Below are positions 1-11,296 of a stretch of 64,000 nt of DNA, in pieces (position 1 is the stretch's first letter; each line of letters begins with the position of its first letter). The stretch is from Roridomyces roridus (taxonomy: Eukaryota > Basidiomycota > Agaricomycetes > Agaricales > Mycenaceae). A program made the translations under genes and the position numbers. Under the pieces are notes generated by a model. That model had not been told where the DNA came from. It did not search any database and saw only the letters and a program-made list of their open reading frames with translations. Where the stretch lies: the NCBI GenBank assembly GCA_029378245.1, contig JARKIF010000009.1:868001-932000 (forward strand). Reading direction: 5' to 3'.

Positions 1-1944
1 GCAACACCCGACTCATGTCAAGCGTCGGGGCGCAGTGGTCCGACTGTTGATGTTGCTCAGTGTGCGAGCGCACACAACGAGACAGGAATCCAGTAACAAA
101 GGCCTGTCCAGTCTGCGTGCTCACATGACTGTGCAGATCCACCCAACGCGAATGAGCTTCGTCGTCACTCATCGTCAGTGCCTGGTTAATGGCAGCAGCC
201 GTCCCGCGCGTATCCCACGGGTTGATGGCAATGCACGAGCGGAAGCCGCTATAGGTATATGACCCAGTGAATTCGCTGAGAATCAGCGGCCGATGTCTGC
301 CTTCTTGACATTCAACAAACTCGTGTGTCCGCAGGGCCATGCCCTCACGCAAACTTGTCACCAAGAACGCGTCCGCCACCGTAAGCAATGCCAGATACTG
401 GCTGAATGTAAGATCTTGAGTTGGCAAGAACACCACGGGCTGGTACGTGAGCGTCGAGAAGCGAGAGTTGATGTGAGTGACAATATCCGCAATATTTCCC
501 GCGAGGTCCGAGGCGGTAGTCTGAAGGGCAACCTGAATGAGGACGACCTTTTGCTGGAATTCGGGGAATTTTTCGAGGAACGCCTGGAAAGCAAGCAGTT
601 TCTGGCGCACGCCCTGGATTTCGTCGAGCTTGTCACGTCCGACAACGATCTTCATCCCGGCATAACGCTGCTTGAGAACTTGAACCCATTCGCCAACATC
701 CGGCTCGCGTCTAAAGACCGTCGTCAAAAGACAGCTGATTTCCAAAAGTAAACACCCACTTTTTCTCCTCCAATTGCTGCACATCGATTCCCATCGGGAA
801 CACACCAACATCCACGAACCGGATGCGGCGACTTTCACCCTCACCCTCGCTAACTTGAATACCACGGGGCAAGGCTTCATAAGCCATGATCCGGCTGACA
901 GTCTGGCGAAAATGCCGCGCATAGTTGGCCGTTTGGAACCCAATCAAATTAGCCGCAAGCAGGCCGCTGAGAAGAGGCCTGCGAACGGAGAGGCAACGGA
1001 AAATCTCCGAGGAGGGGAATGCGACATGCATGAAGAAGCCGATGGGCGCGTGCGCCGGAATGTTGGGAGATGCGCGCAGCATTGCGGGAAGCAGCATAAG
1101 ATGGTAGTCATTCACCCAGATGATGTCCCCGTCCTGGTAGTTTGCACTAATGGCATCCGCAAAGCGCTGGTTGACAGCGACGTACTGCTTGAAGGACTCG
1201 GTTTCGTAGTAAATTTTGGTCTTTGGCGCGTCAGGCTACAGGTGATCAGCATAGAAATGAGAGCAAGGCCGCAGGGAGACTCACGACAGCGTAGTGGAGG
1301 GACGGCCAGAGGACCTGATGACAGAATTCGTCGTAGCAGCTCTCGAATTCAGCGTCGGGGATCCATACAGGCAGACACGACTGCTCCACAAGCATACGCT
1401 TGTCAACTGCCCGACGAAGGGGCTCGGTAAACGAATCCGTGGATGTGCCAACGGTGCCAACCCAGAGTTTTTTCTTGAGCTTGTCACCCATACTGACAAT
1501 GGCATTTCTGAGACCACCATTGCAGTGGGCGTTGTGCTCGATATGCCATTCGTCCCGGATGCCTCGGGGCGACTCGGGACGGCGGGAGGAGGAGCGGGAA
1601 GAGGAGGGTTTCCTCTGCACACGAGAGCGATGGTCCGAGTTGTGTTTCCGTGTTAAAGGGGCCTTGGAAAAGGGATTGAGGCTCTCTTGATGCGGGGTAG
1701 ATGCTGGGGTCGGACGGCGCGAGTTGGCCTTGAGCAGGTCGTCGATGATACTGGGCCTTGCAGTAGGCAGACCAGGGCGAACTGGCTTCTTGGTCGCAGC
1801 GTCTACGTGCTGAAGGACGTCGGGGACAGAGAACGGCGGGGGTTTGAGCTCCGGGGTAGCGATGGGTGTGTCGCTGCCAACTACGACGGTGCTCGGGAGA
1901 AACAAGGAGCAAACCACGATGCGCTGGTTTCTGAAGGAGCTCAT
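1..1944 (-). CDS. Trehalose-6-phosphate synthase complex subunit (TPS3/TSL1-like), 5' part
   Basis: The product belongs to glycosyltransferase family 20 and probably serves as a subunit of the cytosolic trehalose synthase complex. The start at 1944 is followed by RIVVCSLFLPSTVVVG, then a Ser/Pro-rich linker, then WHIEHNAHCNGGLRNAI near residues 133-148, a layout I associate with the regulatory TPS3/TSL1 branch rather than the short catalytic TPS1. Introns run from about 1284 to 1236 and from 759 to 711. After the second, the frame continues with REPDVGEWVQVLKQRY. The GT20 core is clear: NDYHLMLLPAMLR, GFFMHVAFPSSEIFR, LIGFQTANYARHF, and further on SLREGMALRTHEFVEC. The gene leaves the window at base 1, so any C-terminal phosphatase-like domain is not visible. 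TPS2 (the phosphatase) is the main alternative. Confidence 0.85.
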
Positions 1945-2201
1945 GGTGGCAGAAGGAGGGATCGAGGAGGGTGCATAGTACTCGTCACAGATGAGCGAGC
2001 TTTAACTCTGTGATTTCAGACAGAAAGCCCGATATGGCCTTGGGATGACGGCTTCGACAAACGTTTCACAGTTCCTCCGACAATTCCCGGTCGCGGTGTG
2101 CTCACTTTACTCATGCATACAGAGAAATAGATAGCATTCAGCGGATTAGGTACAAGAGATAGAGATGTACAATGATAAGTAGAGATAAAAACTTTAAATG
2201 T

Positions 2202-4310
2202 TCATGCATCGACCTCGGACCAGTCGCTCGCCACATCCTCGTCCGAGGAACTCGGTTTCTTCACAGATTGCGCGTCGGACTCGGAGGTGGCGGGCAGAAG
2301 AAAAGTATCGACGTCCGAGGGGACGGGAGAGGACGGACGAAGAGTATCGACGGATTCAGAGGAAACGTCGACGATAGGTGGATATGAAGGAGTTTGTTCG
2401 ACGACATCAACAGATTCGGAAGCCGGCCCGGCAGGAGCATCGGCGAGTAGAGTTCGTTCAGGCTGGCCAAGCTGTTCGACGACAAGCTGTTCAACAGCGG
2501 CAGCGTCCACAGGCTCAGGAACAGCGTCAGTGACAACAGCCACCGGTGACTCGGCCCGCTCCTTGCCCGCCCACTTGCGCCAACGCGATTCAATCACATT
2601 CTCCATCTCGTCAAGTGCGCCCTCGACACGCCCAACAGCCTCCTTACGTGCATGCCGCAATGCCTCGTCGCCAAAACTCTCGACGGCATCCAGACGGGCC
2701 AACAACGCGCTCAAAGCCTGGTGTTGGACGCGAACATTGTGATTCCGCGCACTGTAGGACAACCGCGAAATCGCCGAAGAAGGCTCCGAGCCGTCACGTG
2801 CCGGGGATGCCGCACGAGACGTCGAAAAATCGAGTTCTTCGGGGAAAACAAAGTCGGCGGTGAGAGTGTTGAACGACGTGTCGACGGCGAGGACTTCAGC
2901 AGTGGAGGACGCGACGTCGACAACAGGAGCAGGAGCGGGAGTCTTGCCCTTGTCTGAAGAAGACGAGGCCTCGGCCAAGGACAAACGGATGGCTTCCGCA
3001 AGGTCGCGCTCTTCCTGCTCGGCGCGGGACCCTTGCTTGGCAGACGAGCTGCTAGCCTCGGCTGATTTCGAGGAAGAAGCCTGAGAGCGAGCGTTAGAAC
3101 CCAGAAGACCGGAGGAAACAAACAAACAAACCTCGGGCGCCGTGGGGGTTTGAGCTTGGGGGTGCGCTCCGAAGAACATGTTCATGAGCTGCTGATAATC
3201 GGGTTGAGCGTGGGAGCCGCCGAGAAACTGGTTAAAGAGTTCGGCAGGCGCAGTGGGTTTGGGAGCCTGAGCTGGCTGAGAAGGGGCGGGAGCAGCCTCC
3301 TTCTTCTCGGCGGGCGGGGCTTGCGAGGTAGACGCAACGGGAGCCACCGGCTTGATTTCAACACCTGCAGCACCACCGAGAACATGGCCGAGGAGCTGCT
3401 CCAGAGTGACTGTCTGGCGGGCAGCCTCAGCGGGCTTCTGGGCGGGCTTGTGTTGGGGAGCAGGGACCTGGGCGCCGAAGAGTTGGCCGAGGAAATCTTG
3501 GAGGTCGATGGTTTCCCGAGTGGCAGGAGCGGGTGCAGCCGGGGCTTTGGGTTTCTGCACACGACCACCAAATGCCTCGCTCAAAAGGTCCTGAACCTCG
3601 AGGGAGTTGTGTCGGGGGGCAGGTGCATGCTGGTGGCGACACTGAAACAAGTCAGGACGAGATATTCCACGAGTAGTAATGAGAGAACATACATGGTGGT
3701 GCTTGCGCACTGGTTCCTCCTCTCCGACGATGTTGAAACGGACCGTGGGCCGAGCTGCGCGTTGGGTTAAAGCCTCAAGTCGAGCGCGTTGAGCAGCCAG
3801 AGCGCGAGCACGCTCGTTCTCGCGGGCGAGCTGGGCCTTGCGGCGGAGTTGAATCTCGAGCTCGCTGGCCCTACGCTCCTCCTCGTACTTGCGGATGGCT
3901 TCGAGCTGACGAGCTTGCTGCTGCTGCTCGATGCGGGCACGCTCCTCTGCAGCAATCTGGCGACGGAGAAGCTCGAGGTCGGGGCCGAAAGAGGAGGGAG
4001 CAGGGTTAGTGCGACGAGCTTGCTGCTGTTGCTGCTCGAGCGCGATACGGGCACGCTCCTCTGCAGCAATCTGACGACGAAGACCCTCGAGGTCGTGGCC
4101 AAAAGAAGAGGGAGCAGGGTTGGTGTAATGAGAAGCGGAGTAGTCGCGCTGCTTCAACAGTTGGATCTGGTCGAGGCGCTGACGGAGAGAGTCCTCCTCA
4201 TCCTGGAGGCGTTGAGCAGCGATGTACTCGGCCTCGGCAGCCTTTGCAGCCTCGAGTGCTGCAAGGTACTTGGCGCGGGGATCGGAATATTGAGACTGAG
4301 AGTGGAACAT
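2202..4310 (-). CDS. BAG-domain co-chaperone (Hsp70 nucleotide-exchange type)
   Basis: The product is a large, Ala/Glu/Gln-rich protein that probably binds Hsp70 through a C-terminal BAG domain. Residues about 20-200 form a charged coiled coil with two similar blocks (NPAPSSFG followed by DLEGLRRQIAAEERARI or a close variant). The middle is Pro/Ala-rich with repeated 'DLL/DFLGQLFG'-like short motifs. Near residues 500-570 a helical segment starting NHNVRVQHQALSALLARLDA and ending ESRWRKWAGKERAE fits the BAG helices. The frame is open throughout, yet it contains two likely 51 nt introns, 3692-3642 (GTATGT to TTTCAG) and 3131-3081 (GTTTGT to CTCAG, with TTCTAAC branch site). Removing both leaves about 668 residues. 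The BAG call rests on pattern and family knowledge, not on a search. Confidence 0.65.
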   Translation of the reverse strand: MFHSQSQYSDPRAKYLAALEAAKAAEAEYIAAQRLQDEEDSLRQRLDQIQLLKQRDYSASHYTNPAPSSFGHDLEGLRRQIAAEERARIALEQQQQQARRTNPAPSSFGPDLELLRRQIAAEERARIEQQQQARQLEAIRKYEEERRASELEIQLRRKAQLARENERARALAAQRARLEALTQRAARPTVRFNIVGEEEPVRKHHHVCSLITTRGISRPDLFQCRHQHAPAPRHNSLEVQDLLSEAFGGRVQKPKAPAAPAPATRETIDLQDFLGQLFGAQVPAPQHKPAQKPAEAARQTVTLEQLLGHVLGGAAGVEIKPVAPVASTSQAPPAEKKEAAPAPSQPAQAPKPTAPAELFNQFLGGSHAQPDYQQLMNMFFGAHPQAQTPTAPEVCLFVSSGLLGSNARSQASSSKSAEASSSSAKQGSRAEQEERDLAEAIRLSLAEASSSSDKGKTPAPAPVVDVASSTAEVLAVDTSFNTLTADFVFPEELDFSTSRAASPARDGSEPSSAISRLSYSARNHNVRVQHQALSALLARLDAVESFGDEALRHARKEAVGRVEGALDEMENVIESRWRKWAGKERAESPVAVVTDAVPEPVDAAAVEQLVVEQLGQPERTLLADAPAGPASESVDVVEQTPSYPPIVDVSSESVDTLRPSSPVPSDVDTFLLPATSESDAQSVKKPSSSDEDVASDWSEVDA

Positions 4311-4359
4311 TGGATGAAAAGTAGATGTGTTGGTGAAGAGGAGGGCATTTCGGGGACGC

Positions 4360-4366
4360 TTTTATA
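4360..4366 (-). promoter_or_regulatory. TATA box of the BAG-domain gene
   Basis: TATAAAA reads on the minus strand about 50-56 bp before the start codon at 4310. It is followed upstream by a possible heat-shock element (TTCGAGAA at 4415-4422). Confidence 0.45.
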
Positions 4367-4580
4367 AGCATTTCGAGTCGGGGACGCGCGTCGGGACGCG
4401 TAAGTAGGAGGACCTTCGAGAATCATCGAATCTCCGCGACCGACCGGTTGAGTCAACAGCTGAGTGAGTCGAATCAATCAGCCTTACAAACACAGTACGC
4501 GTGGCCGTTCCACAACATTCCACAAAATTCGTGTATAGCCCCTCTATATCTTACGGATACATGTTCTATGCTACTCAGGC

Positions 4581-6054
4581 CTACAGTGGTGATGTGGTAT
4601 TGTAGAATTTGACGCTTCTCACTTCCCAATCTACAACCGAAATAAGCAACGAGAGCTGAACAAGACAGACGACTCACAAGCTTCGTTGAAAGACGCGCCG
4701 CTCGCCGCTACAAACGCCTCACACGTCGAGAATCCAGTCCGTGTCGCACAGCTCTGTTCCTGGCCCGGGATTCCACTCGAGGTCCAGACACTACCAGCCC
4801 AGTCCTACAACAGCGTCAGTCTATTTTACAGTGGAGGAGACTGGTACTCACTCCACACAAGGTAGTATCAAAGATGGCGACATGGTCAAAGAAGAACTTC
4901 CATGGGTTGCAGTCGGACGCAGGCCAGTGCGCCATCGGTAACCCCCATGTCTTTGGCTGCGGTGCCCCGTTTTGGATATCACTCGGAACAGAGCTCGCCT
5001 GGAAGAACCAGACAGATATTCCGCTCGAGATCCATTGCATGACATAGACCCCACCGCCGTTGGAATTGAAGGCAGCACCGAAGGACACGTCCGAAGGATC
5101 TCTCATTCCGCAACCCTGGTTCCCCGATGTCGCAGCTGCACAGTCTGTCCCACCAGTGACGGCCGACGCAGTGGCATTAAGGGCGGCGGGATTGTCGGTT
5201 GTTAACGCGCACCCAGGGTCGGTATGAATCGTAGCCTGGTTATTGGTGTAGTCGTTGACGCCTTCGACAATGTCAATTTCACCGCCCTGCGGCCAATTCG
5301 GACCGTTTGACCAAAACGCCCTATTCCCTCCGTGAGTCTGCTGAACATAACAAGAGGAAATGCACCCACGGCCATGTCCCACACCCAGTCGGCATGTGCA
5401 CCGAGTCCATTATTACAAGGCCGCCATTGAAACTGGCCTGAGTCGTTATCCGGATACTCTTGCGTACACTCGCCACGGTGGGTGTGGTCTCGACCCTCAT
5501 AACAGCGTTCCCAGCCGAGTTGACCTCTACGAGGCCGGCAGCCCGCCCATCCGACTCGCTGAGATAGTCAACCACGCCGTGCGTCGGATCGCTCGTGTCC
5601 CAGAAATCCCACCCGTCAAAGAAGGTGGAGCCAGACTGCAAATTAGTAAAAATGAGGACGTATCTTGTCACAGAGTACGCACATAAGACTGGGCCAATTG
5701 CCACACAGAGCTCGCAGTCGCACCAGGCGCACTAGCCGTCTTAGAGCCCTTTGTCGTGCTGCCCTTGCCAGAGGAGGAGGAAGTGCCGCTCGGACTCGAT
5801 CCAGGAGCTGCACTCGAGCCGCTACCCCCCGATGATCCCGGGTCGTTAATGGCAGCAGCCCCCGCGGAGCTCTTGCAGTAGATAACCTGCTGAGCATCGC
5901 TCCTGGGCAGCACGCCCCCAAACGCTACCCTGAGGTCGCGAGCCAGACCCTTCGTATGTCGGGCAGCGAACCCCGAGGCGCGTTTTAGCAGGTTCGCAGA
6001 GGTAGTATCGGCCGCAAGGAGCAGGACGAGAGGTGCAGCATTGGCCAGACGCAT
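4581..6054 (-). CDS. Secreted GH16 beta-glucanase (endo-1,3(4)-beta-glucanase type)
   Basis: This is a predicted secreted glycoside hydrolase of family 16 acting on cell-wall or plant beta-glucans. The N-terminus MRLANAAPLVLLLAADTTSA looks like a signal peptide and is followed by a Ser/Gly linker (residues about 70-115). The catalytic region starts SGSTFFDGWDFWDTSDPTHG and carries GGEIDIVEG, the E-x-D-x-x-E signature with both catalytic glutamates. Intron joins: SY at about 5684, the GCGTWP region near 5380, FDTTLCG to DWAGSVW near 4850-4805, and FNEA to YWEVRSVKFYNTTSPL ending at 4581. The last exon is too short to stand out on its own but matches the usual end of this family (EAYW.. block). 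All four junctions have GT-AG ends and preserve frame. No break is seen. Confidence 0.9.
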
Positions 6055-6441
6055 GGATAGTTTCGTGTCGTTCCGTTAGCAGTTAAGAATACAAAAAAGT
6101 GAGTGTCGTCGAGACGGGGCGTAAAAACACGGCGGTTCGAGTGGTCGGGGATGGAGTAGAAGAAGAAGGGATGGTTCCATTGTGCTAACCTCGTTGTTGT
6201 CCAAAATTAGAAGTGGCAACAAATGGTATGAAATTGTCATTGCGTGGTCGTAAGCTCATAAATCATTGGAAGGGTATTCACAACCAGCGACAGAAGAGAA
6301 TAATGTGAAAGATGGATAAATAGCGAAAGGAAGGTGGTAATATACTTATGATACAAGAAATGAAAGTTCATAATTAGGTGAGAATAAAAGAGAGCGCTCG
6401 GCAAACCCACCAAAGATGCGGAAAAAAAGCCCAGAGACGGC
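6055..6441. other. Gene-free stretch between GH16 and VAC8
   Basis: This stretch holds the GH16 promoter side and the VAC8 3' flank. It is AT-rich, especially 6180-6400. No ORF with recognisable content, repeat or RNA gene was seen. Confidence 0.6.
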
Positions 6442-8798
6442 TCAACGATGCGACCCAGGTGCAAACGCTTCCCGCACACTCCTTCGCAGCTCCTCGTGGT
6501 CACTGTCCACAGACGACCCGGGTTGCATAAGTGAGCCTGCCGGCAGGCTGCCTGGCACAGGGTCTTCTCCCTCGATAATCTCGATGATCCGGCGGCCAAG
6601 TTGCTGTATCTCCCCCAACCCTTCACCAGTCTCCGTGTCTTGATATGACTGGCTATGTGAGCGGTGCGATGTGGGTGTCCCAACCGACGACGCGTGGGAC
6701 GAGGTGCGGCTGCTCGCCAGATTCCGGATGTTAGGGATCAGCAGCGCCGAGTTGCGGATGCTATTCTGGAGTGTAGGGTCTGCGGCGCATGATTAACAAC
6801 AATAAAATCAAAGAACAAGGTAAACGCACCTCCAGACTCCAAAAGCTGCACGATAGTCCACACCGCAATGTGCTGGAAGGTCGCATCCGAGCTGGTGAGG
6901 AAACGGTACAAATACCGGTGCATCCCACCGTCTGGCTTGTCCCACACATCATTGAACGCTGAATAGTCATCCGGAGAGTTGCGACCATCTGAACAAGGCG
7001 GTTAGATAGTCATTTCCCTTGCTCGTATGAACTCTACCTTTGGATGACAGGTTACCCAACGCCGCAGCACTGTTGCCCTGTACTTCCGAGCTCGCCGAGT
7101 TGGTTAGCGGGATGAGGACTTCGCAGACGCCCATCTCTAGCAACTGGCCTTTCAGCTCGTCTGCAAACAACCATCAGTTTCGGACGTGACTTGATAAAAC
7201 ACAACACACCGCTCAGCGCCAATACAGCTACGCAGGCCGTCATCTCGCTCTGCACATTCATGGGGACCTCCAAAACGAGCTCCTTGATCGACTGGACTGC
7301 ACCGGCCTTGACGATCGCAGTCTTGTTCTTCTCTGAGCTCGCGGCGAGGTTACGCAGAGTCGAGATGGCGTGGCACTGCACCTCCTCGTTCTCCTTGAAC
7401 GAAAGAAGGTTGATCAGCGGTTGCAGGAAGCCAGACTCGATGATCGGTGACTCGTTCTGCGGGTGGATCGACACGTTCCGGACGCATGCAGCCGACGAGA
7501 GGATGAGGGGGAGGTACGTCGACTGCAGCAGTCGCAGCAGTGATAGCAGACCATCCGCCTTGACGATCTCGAGCTGGTATTTCTCTAGAATGCAAGTAAG
7601 CACCGAAAAATAGGAGGGCCAGGGTACAACTCACCATCACTAGCCAGATTCCGAAGCGCCAGGGCAGCTTGACACTGGACTTTCAGGCTAGAACTGTCCA
7701 TGAGCATGACCAAGCTTGTGACCAGCTTTGGCTCGCTCTGCGCCAGCTTCTTCCGGTTAGCACCTAGGACGTGCTCGCTCAGTCGGGTTTAAGGGCGATA
7801 AATCGTGCCACGCACCATCAACGGCAATATTGCTTAGGGCAGTGGTGCAATAATATTGGACATCGGTATCGGGCGAGTTCAACAAACTGACGAGTACTGG
7901 AATGGCGCCGGCATTGACCAGTTGCTGCCTGTTCTCATCTGCGGCCACGGTGAGCACGAGGCAAGCAAGCTCGATAGTTTACGTACCGGAGTGCGTCATA
8001 TTGAGGAGCGCGCCTGTGGCGTTCCGCTGAACGCGCATGTCCTTTGATCGTGCCAGGCGCGTTAGAGGGACCAGTGCGCCCGACTTTGCGATCTTGGTCT
8101 TATTGTCGTCTGTAGCAAATGTGAAATTGAATCGGTATCACAAATGACTGCAACGGACCATGAGTGGCAAGGTTGGTCACACATCCGACGGCGTTGCATT
8201 GGACCTCGACGTTGGGGCTCAGCATTTGGCGAATGAGAGGCTCGAGACCGCCAAGTTTGACAATGAGAAGCTTGTTGTCGGCTGCAACAGTGGTCAATTC
8301 GGGGTGGAAATGTATAGCGAAATCCCGCACTGTTGACTGCCAGATTGCCCAGGGCCGCACTGGCGGCCCGCTGAACCTCTGTGTCATGGCTGCTCAGAAG
8401 GAAGAGGATAGGGTCGAGAGTGTCTCGTCCGACAGGACGGACTTCCTTCTCCGTAATCTCGGCGAAAGCCAGTGCGGCGCTGCGTTGGAGGTCAACATTG
8501 TCGGAGAAGGAGAGGGTAGTCAGCGCCGAGAGTGGTGAGCCGGTGAAGAAGTTGGTTGTTGTCCGGTCTGATGTGTCGAGCTGTAAGCAGGACGCAACGA
8601 AAGGCAGGTGGGGTAAAGACATACTCTCGAGATACTGGAGAAGGTCGGCAACGGCCTCACGCTCATTCTCGAGGAGTAGCGGCTCGTATGATTGCGACCT
8701 GCGCGAGTTGACTGGAGAAAGTTGAGGTGAGCTGAGATGGTGGGAAATGAGAGCAGAGACGCACAGCAGGATTCACAGCAGCTAGCGACGTTTCCCAT
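6442..8798 (-). CDS. VAC8: Vacuolar armadillo-repeat protein VAC8
   Basis: VAC8 is a lipid-anchored vacuole-membrane protein needed for vacuole inheritance, nucleus-vacuole junctions and selective autophagy. The start at 8798 gives [12 protein letters not shown], a glycine-2 myristoylation site plus a cysteine cluster for palmitoylation. The armadillo repeats are strongly VAC8-like: [71 protein letters not shown] and [12 protein letters not shown]. About eight short introns separate the repeats, and all those I checked have GT-AG ends. The C-terminus after the repeats is a Ser-rich tail ([14 protein letters not shown]) with [18 protein letters not shown], ending at 6442. The order and number of repeats agree with full-length fungal VAC8, so the gene looks intact. 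Confidence 0.95.
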
Positions 8799-9137
8799 GG
8801 TGAGTACAATGGCCAAGGGCGGGACGATGCTGAAGGCGTGCGGGTAAAAAGTCACACTGCACGCCAAAACTGGCCTCAACTGGCATCAACCATCAATTGC
8901 AATTCGAAACTGGCCCGGCCCTTCTCTTTGCCTCTTGGATGCTTTGAGCCGTGAACGCATGAACCAGCTCTCACCTTCTCTGCCTTTCTCGCAACACACA
9001 TAGCCCTGACCGCAGTCCATAAAATCATCCTTCTCTTGGCCTGCTGCGGACATTGCCTTGCGCGCTAGATGACTCGGATAAAATACGCAGTCGGTCCTTA
9101 AAGATGCATGGACAAAACCTCCTTTGACTTGGCCAAT
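8799..9137. promoter_or_regulatory. Divergent promoter region VAC8 / acyl-protein thioesterase
   Basis: About 340 bp lies between the two start codons and must hold both promoters. No TATA box or other convincing element was found. Confidence 0.5.
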
Positions 9138-10028
9138 ATGGCCAACATGAACCCTGTCCCGACAGCGACCCAGCAACCTGTGGTCATCGGTGCAACCGCG
9201 CCACACACAGCGACAGTCATATTCGTCCACGTTCGCATTCCGGCCCTCAGCGCGAAGAATACTCAAATTTGAAATTAGGGTCTTGGCCAGACCACCTTCA
9301 CGTGGCGCGCGATGATCGTCGAAGGGCTCGTTCCAAAGCTTCCGCACGTCGAATGGATTCTTCCTCAAGCGTGTGTCTTTTCCAATTCCGTTTTCTCGAT
9401 TTCCAATCCCTCCAAGTTCCGACAAACCGGTAAACTACTCGCAAGGCCAACGACGTCCCAGCTGGTTTCAAATCTCCACCCTTCCCCCGGAACCTGATGA
9501 ATTCGACGAGCAGACCATTGCAGAAAGCATTGGGCTCATTGAAGGTGCATTAATTCACTCCAGAATGTAGTTGCATCTCACACACTCACGGGCAGGTCTC
9601 ATCTTGGCTCAAATCCATCGTGGTATCGACGTCCGTCGAATTTTCTTGGTCGGTTTCTCCCAAGGAGCTGCTCTCTCTCTCATGGTCGCCCTGTCGACGC
9701 TCCACGACCTTGGCGGCGTCGTGAGCCTTTCGGGATGGATTCCTCCTCGTGCGCGCGATGTAATTACACTTCCCCTCGCCGTGACCTCTCCCACTCATTT
9801 TCGACCCAGCAAACCATCGCTTCCCCCAATGTGCCAATTCTGTGGTGCCATGGAACGGCGGACCAAGAGATACCTCTCGAGATGGGGGAAGAAGCGGTTA
9901 CTTTCCTCTGCAAGCATGTTAATTCAACGCCATCTATGTCTTTCAAGACATACCCGGGTATGGTGCACACGATTAATGATGAGGAAGTAGAGGATGTATT
10001 GGCGTGGCTAGTTGAGAGAACTGCTTGA
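9138..10028 (+). CDS. Acyl-protein thioesterase 1 (APT1/lysophospholipase family)
   Basis: This is a cytosolic alpha/beta hydrolase that removes palmitate from S-acylated proteins. The catalytic triad is visible: Ser in VGFSQGAAL, Asp in WCHGTADQEIP, His in PGMVHTI. The frame is rebuilt over four introns. VIFVH joins GLGQTTFTWRAM at about 9229-9277; LPQA joins SDKPVNYSQGQRRPSWFQIS at about 9371-9412; SIGLIEG joins LILAQIHRGIDVRR near 9545-9595; and PPRARD joins QTIASPNVPILW near 9760-9810. An in-frame ATG at 9108 would add ten residues; 9138 was chosen because family members start only a few residues before the first strand. The first loop reads GLGQTTFTW where GLGD(S/T)GxGW is usual. Confidence 0.9.
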
Positions 10029-10317
10029 TACCTAGGAATTTTGAAATCCTTGACCAAGATCACCATCAATTGCCCCTGTGTTGCCGCTTAACCGGCCCGC
10101 ATTCGTGTCAGCCACCCACCACCTTGCTTTCTTTCACTCCACCACTTGCTCTTTCTTCTCTTTCTTCCTCGCTATTGTTTTCCTTTGTCCTCTTTGCTTT
10201 CTTAATAGGTAGTCTCCCCGATACAGAGGTAAGTGCCAGTCTCTTAAGTCCTGCTGGTCGCTGACGACCATGTCTAGCCTGGCGTCTTGTCCAATACCTC
10301 GCGGCTTCGGCCATCTA

Positions 10318-10600
10318 CGGTGACGCATTCGGCAAACGGCTCCTCGTCTCGGACACCCGCGCGATTTACTTCTTCTTTCTTCGGTGATGATGATGAACAC
10401 GGCTGGCCCGACGGTGACGAACTCGGCAAATGGCAACTCGTATAGGACCCCAGCTCTCTCTATTCACGGCTTCGTGTCCTCGGTGACGCCCCAGGCAAAC
10501 GGCTCCTCGCATCGGACACCCGTCAACTTCTCATTCATGGCTTCGTCCCCCCGGTGACGCAACGGCCTTCGGCCCCTCGTATAGGACACCCGCCTACCCG
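10318..10600. repeat. Degenerate minisatellite A, about 70 bp period
   Basis: Units begin with GGTGACG at about 10319, 10413, 10482 and 10553, each followed by a variant of 'tcGGCAAACGGCtcCTCGtatcGGACACCCG'. Spacing is 94, 69 and 71 bp. Between units, TATTCACGGCTTCGT or CATTCATGGCTTCGT recurs. Units have diverged, so this is an old array. Confidence 0.7.
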
Positions 10601-10639
10601 CCCTTATTCAAATCCGTCCAGGTCCACCCCGCTACGTCC

Positions 10640-10960
10640 GTCCTCAATCGCGGTTGTCCACCGTCGACGTTCACGACTCTTTCTGTTCACCCCATCGCGT
10701 CTGCTCTCAACCGCGGCTCATACCGTCGAACATTCGTGATACCACCACCGTTCATCCCGTGCGTGCGCTCTCAACCGCGGCTGTTCCCCGTCAGCGTTCG
10801 CAACATCCCGTCGCGTCCGTCTCAACCACGGCTACCCCACCATCGACGGTCATGACCCCCGTTCTCGCATACACTGTCAGCCACGGCTGTCCTCGTCGGC
10901 GGTCATAACACCCCGCCCAGCCTGCCCATCCTCAATTGCGGCTGAGTCTGCCGGCGACGC
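10640..10960. repeat. Degenerate minisatellite B, about 51-64 bp period
   Basis: The core CTCAACCGCGGCT, with variants CTCAATCGCGGTT, CTCAACCACGGCT and CTCAATTGCGGCT, recurs at about 10643, 10706, 10770, 10821, 10876 and 10931. Most copies are followed by a 'CCGTCGacGTTC'-like box. The period shortens from about 64 to 51-56 bp along the array. It directly follows minisatellite A but has a different core. Confidence 0.7.
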
Positions 10961-11296
10961 GCGTGGCTCAGTCCTTGATTGTTACCGCTTGTTCCGGAAT
11001 TTCATTTCTTGGGTGCGTTGTTCGTCTAGTACGGACAGCGGTGGTACGTCTATGGTATATATACTGCGTATATCGTGAATATAAAATGGCTTCAGAAAAT
11101 TCATCTGTCCGCCATGAAAATTTTAAATGATAAATCGTTCGTGTGGGCATCAATTGGAGGCGTCGGTAACGTACTTTGAACTCGTGCTCCCAACTGCTTC
11201 TTTGTTATCGCCTTATCACCAATTCTATAAGACTACTATGAGTGCAGATGTGTGGAGTCTCTCTTGCCTTTCCCTCTGTCAACAAGGAGTGCAATA

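Larger units (their letters stand above)
10029..11296. other. Gene-free stretch with minisatellites
   Basis: This 1.27 kb stretch has no supported gene. It contains two runs of degenerate tandem repeats (10318-10600 and 10640-10960). The last part (about 10990-11296) is AT-richer and is presumably the promoter of the UNC93-like gene. Confidence 0.65.

Noticed and set aside
2287..4367. Long plus-strand ORFs opposite the BAG-domain gene
   Set aside because: They are antisense shadows of Ala/Ser-rich coding sequence with no protein-like pattern of their own.
10554..10908. Ser/Thr/Arg-rich ORFs in the minisatellite region
   Set aside because: They follow the repeat period and have no start context, introns or family likeness.
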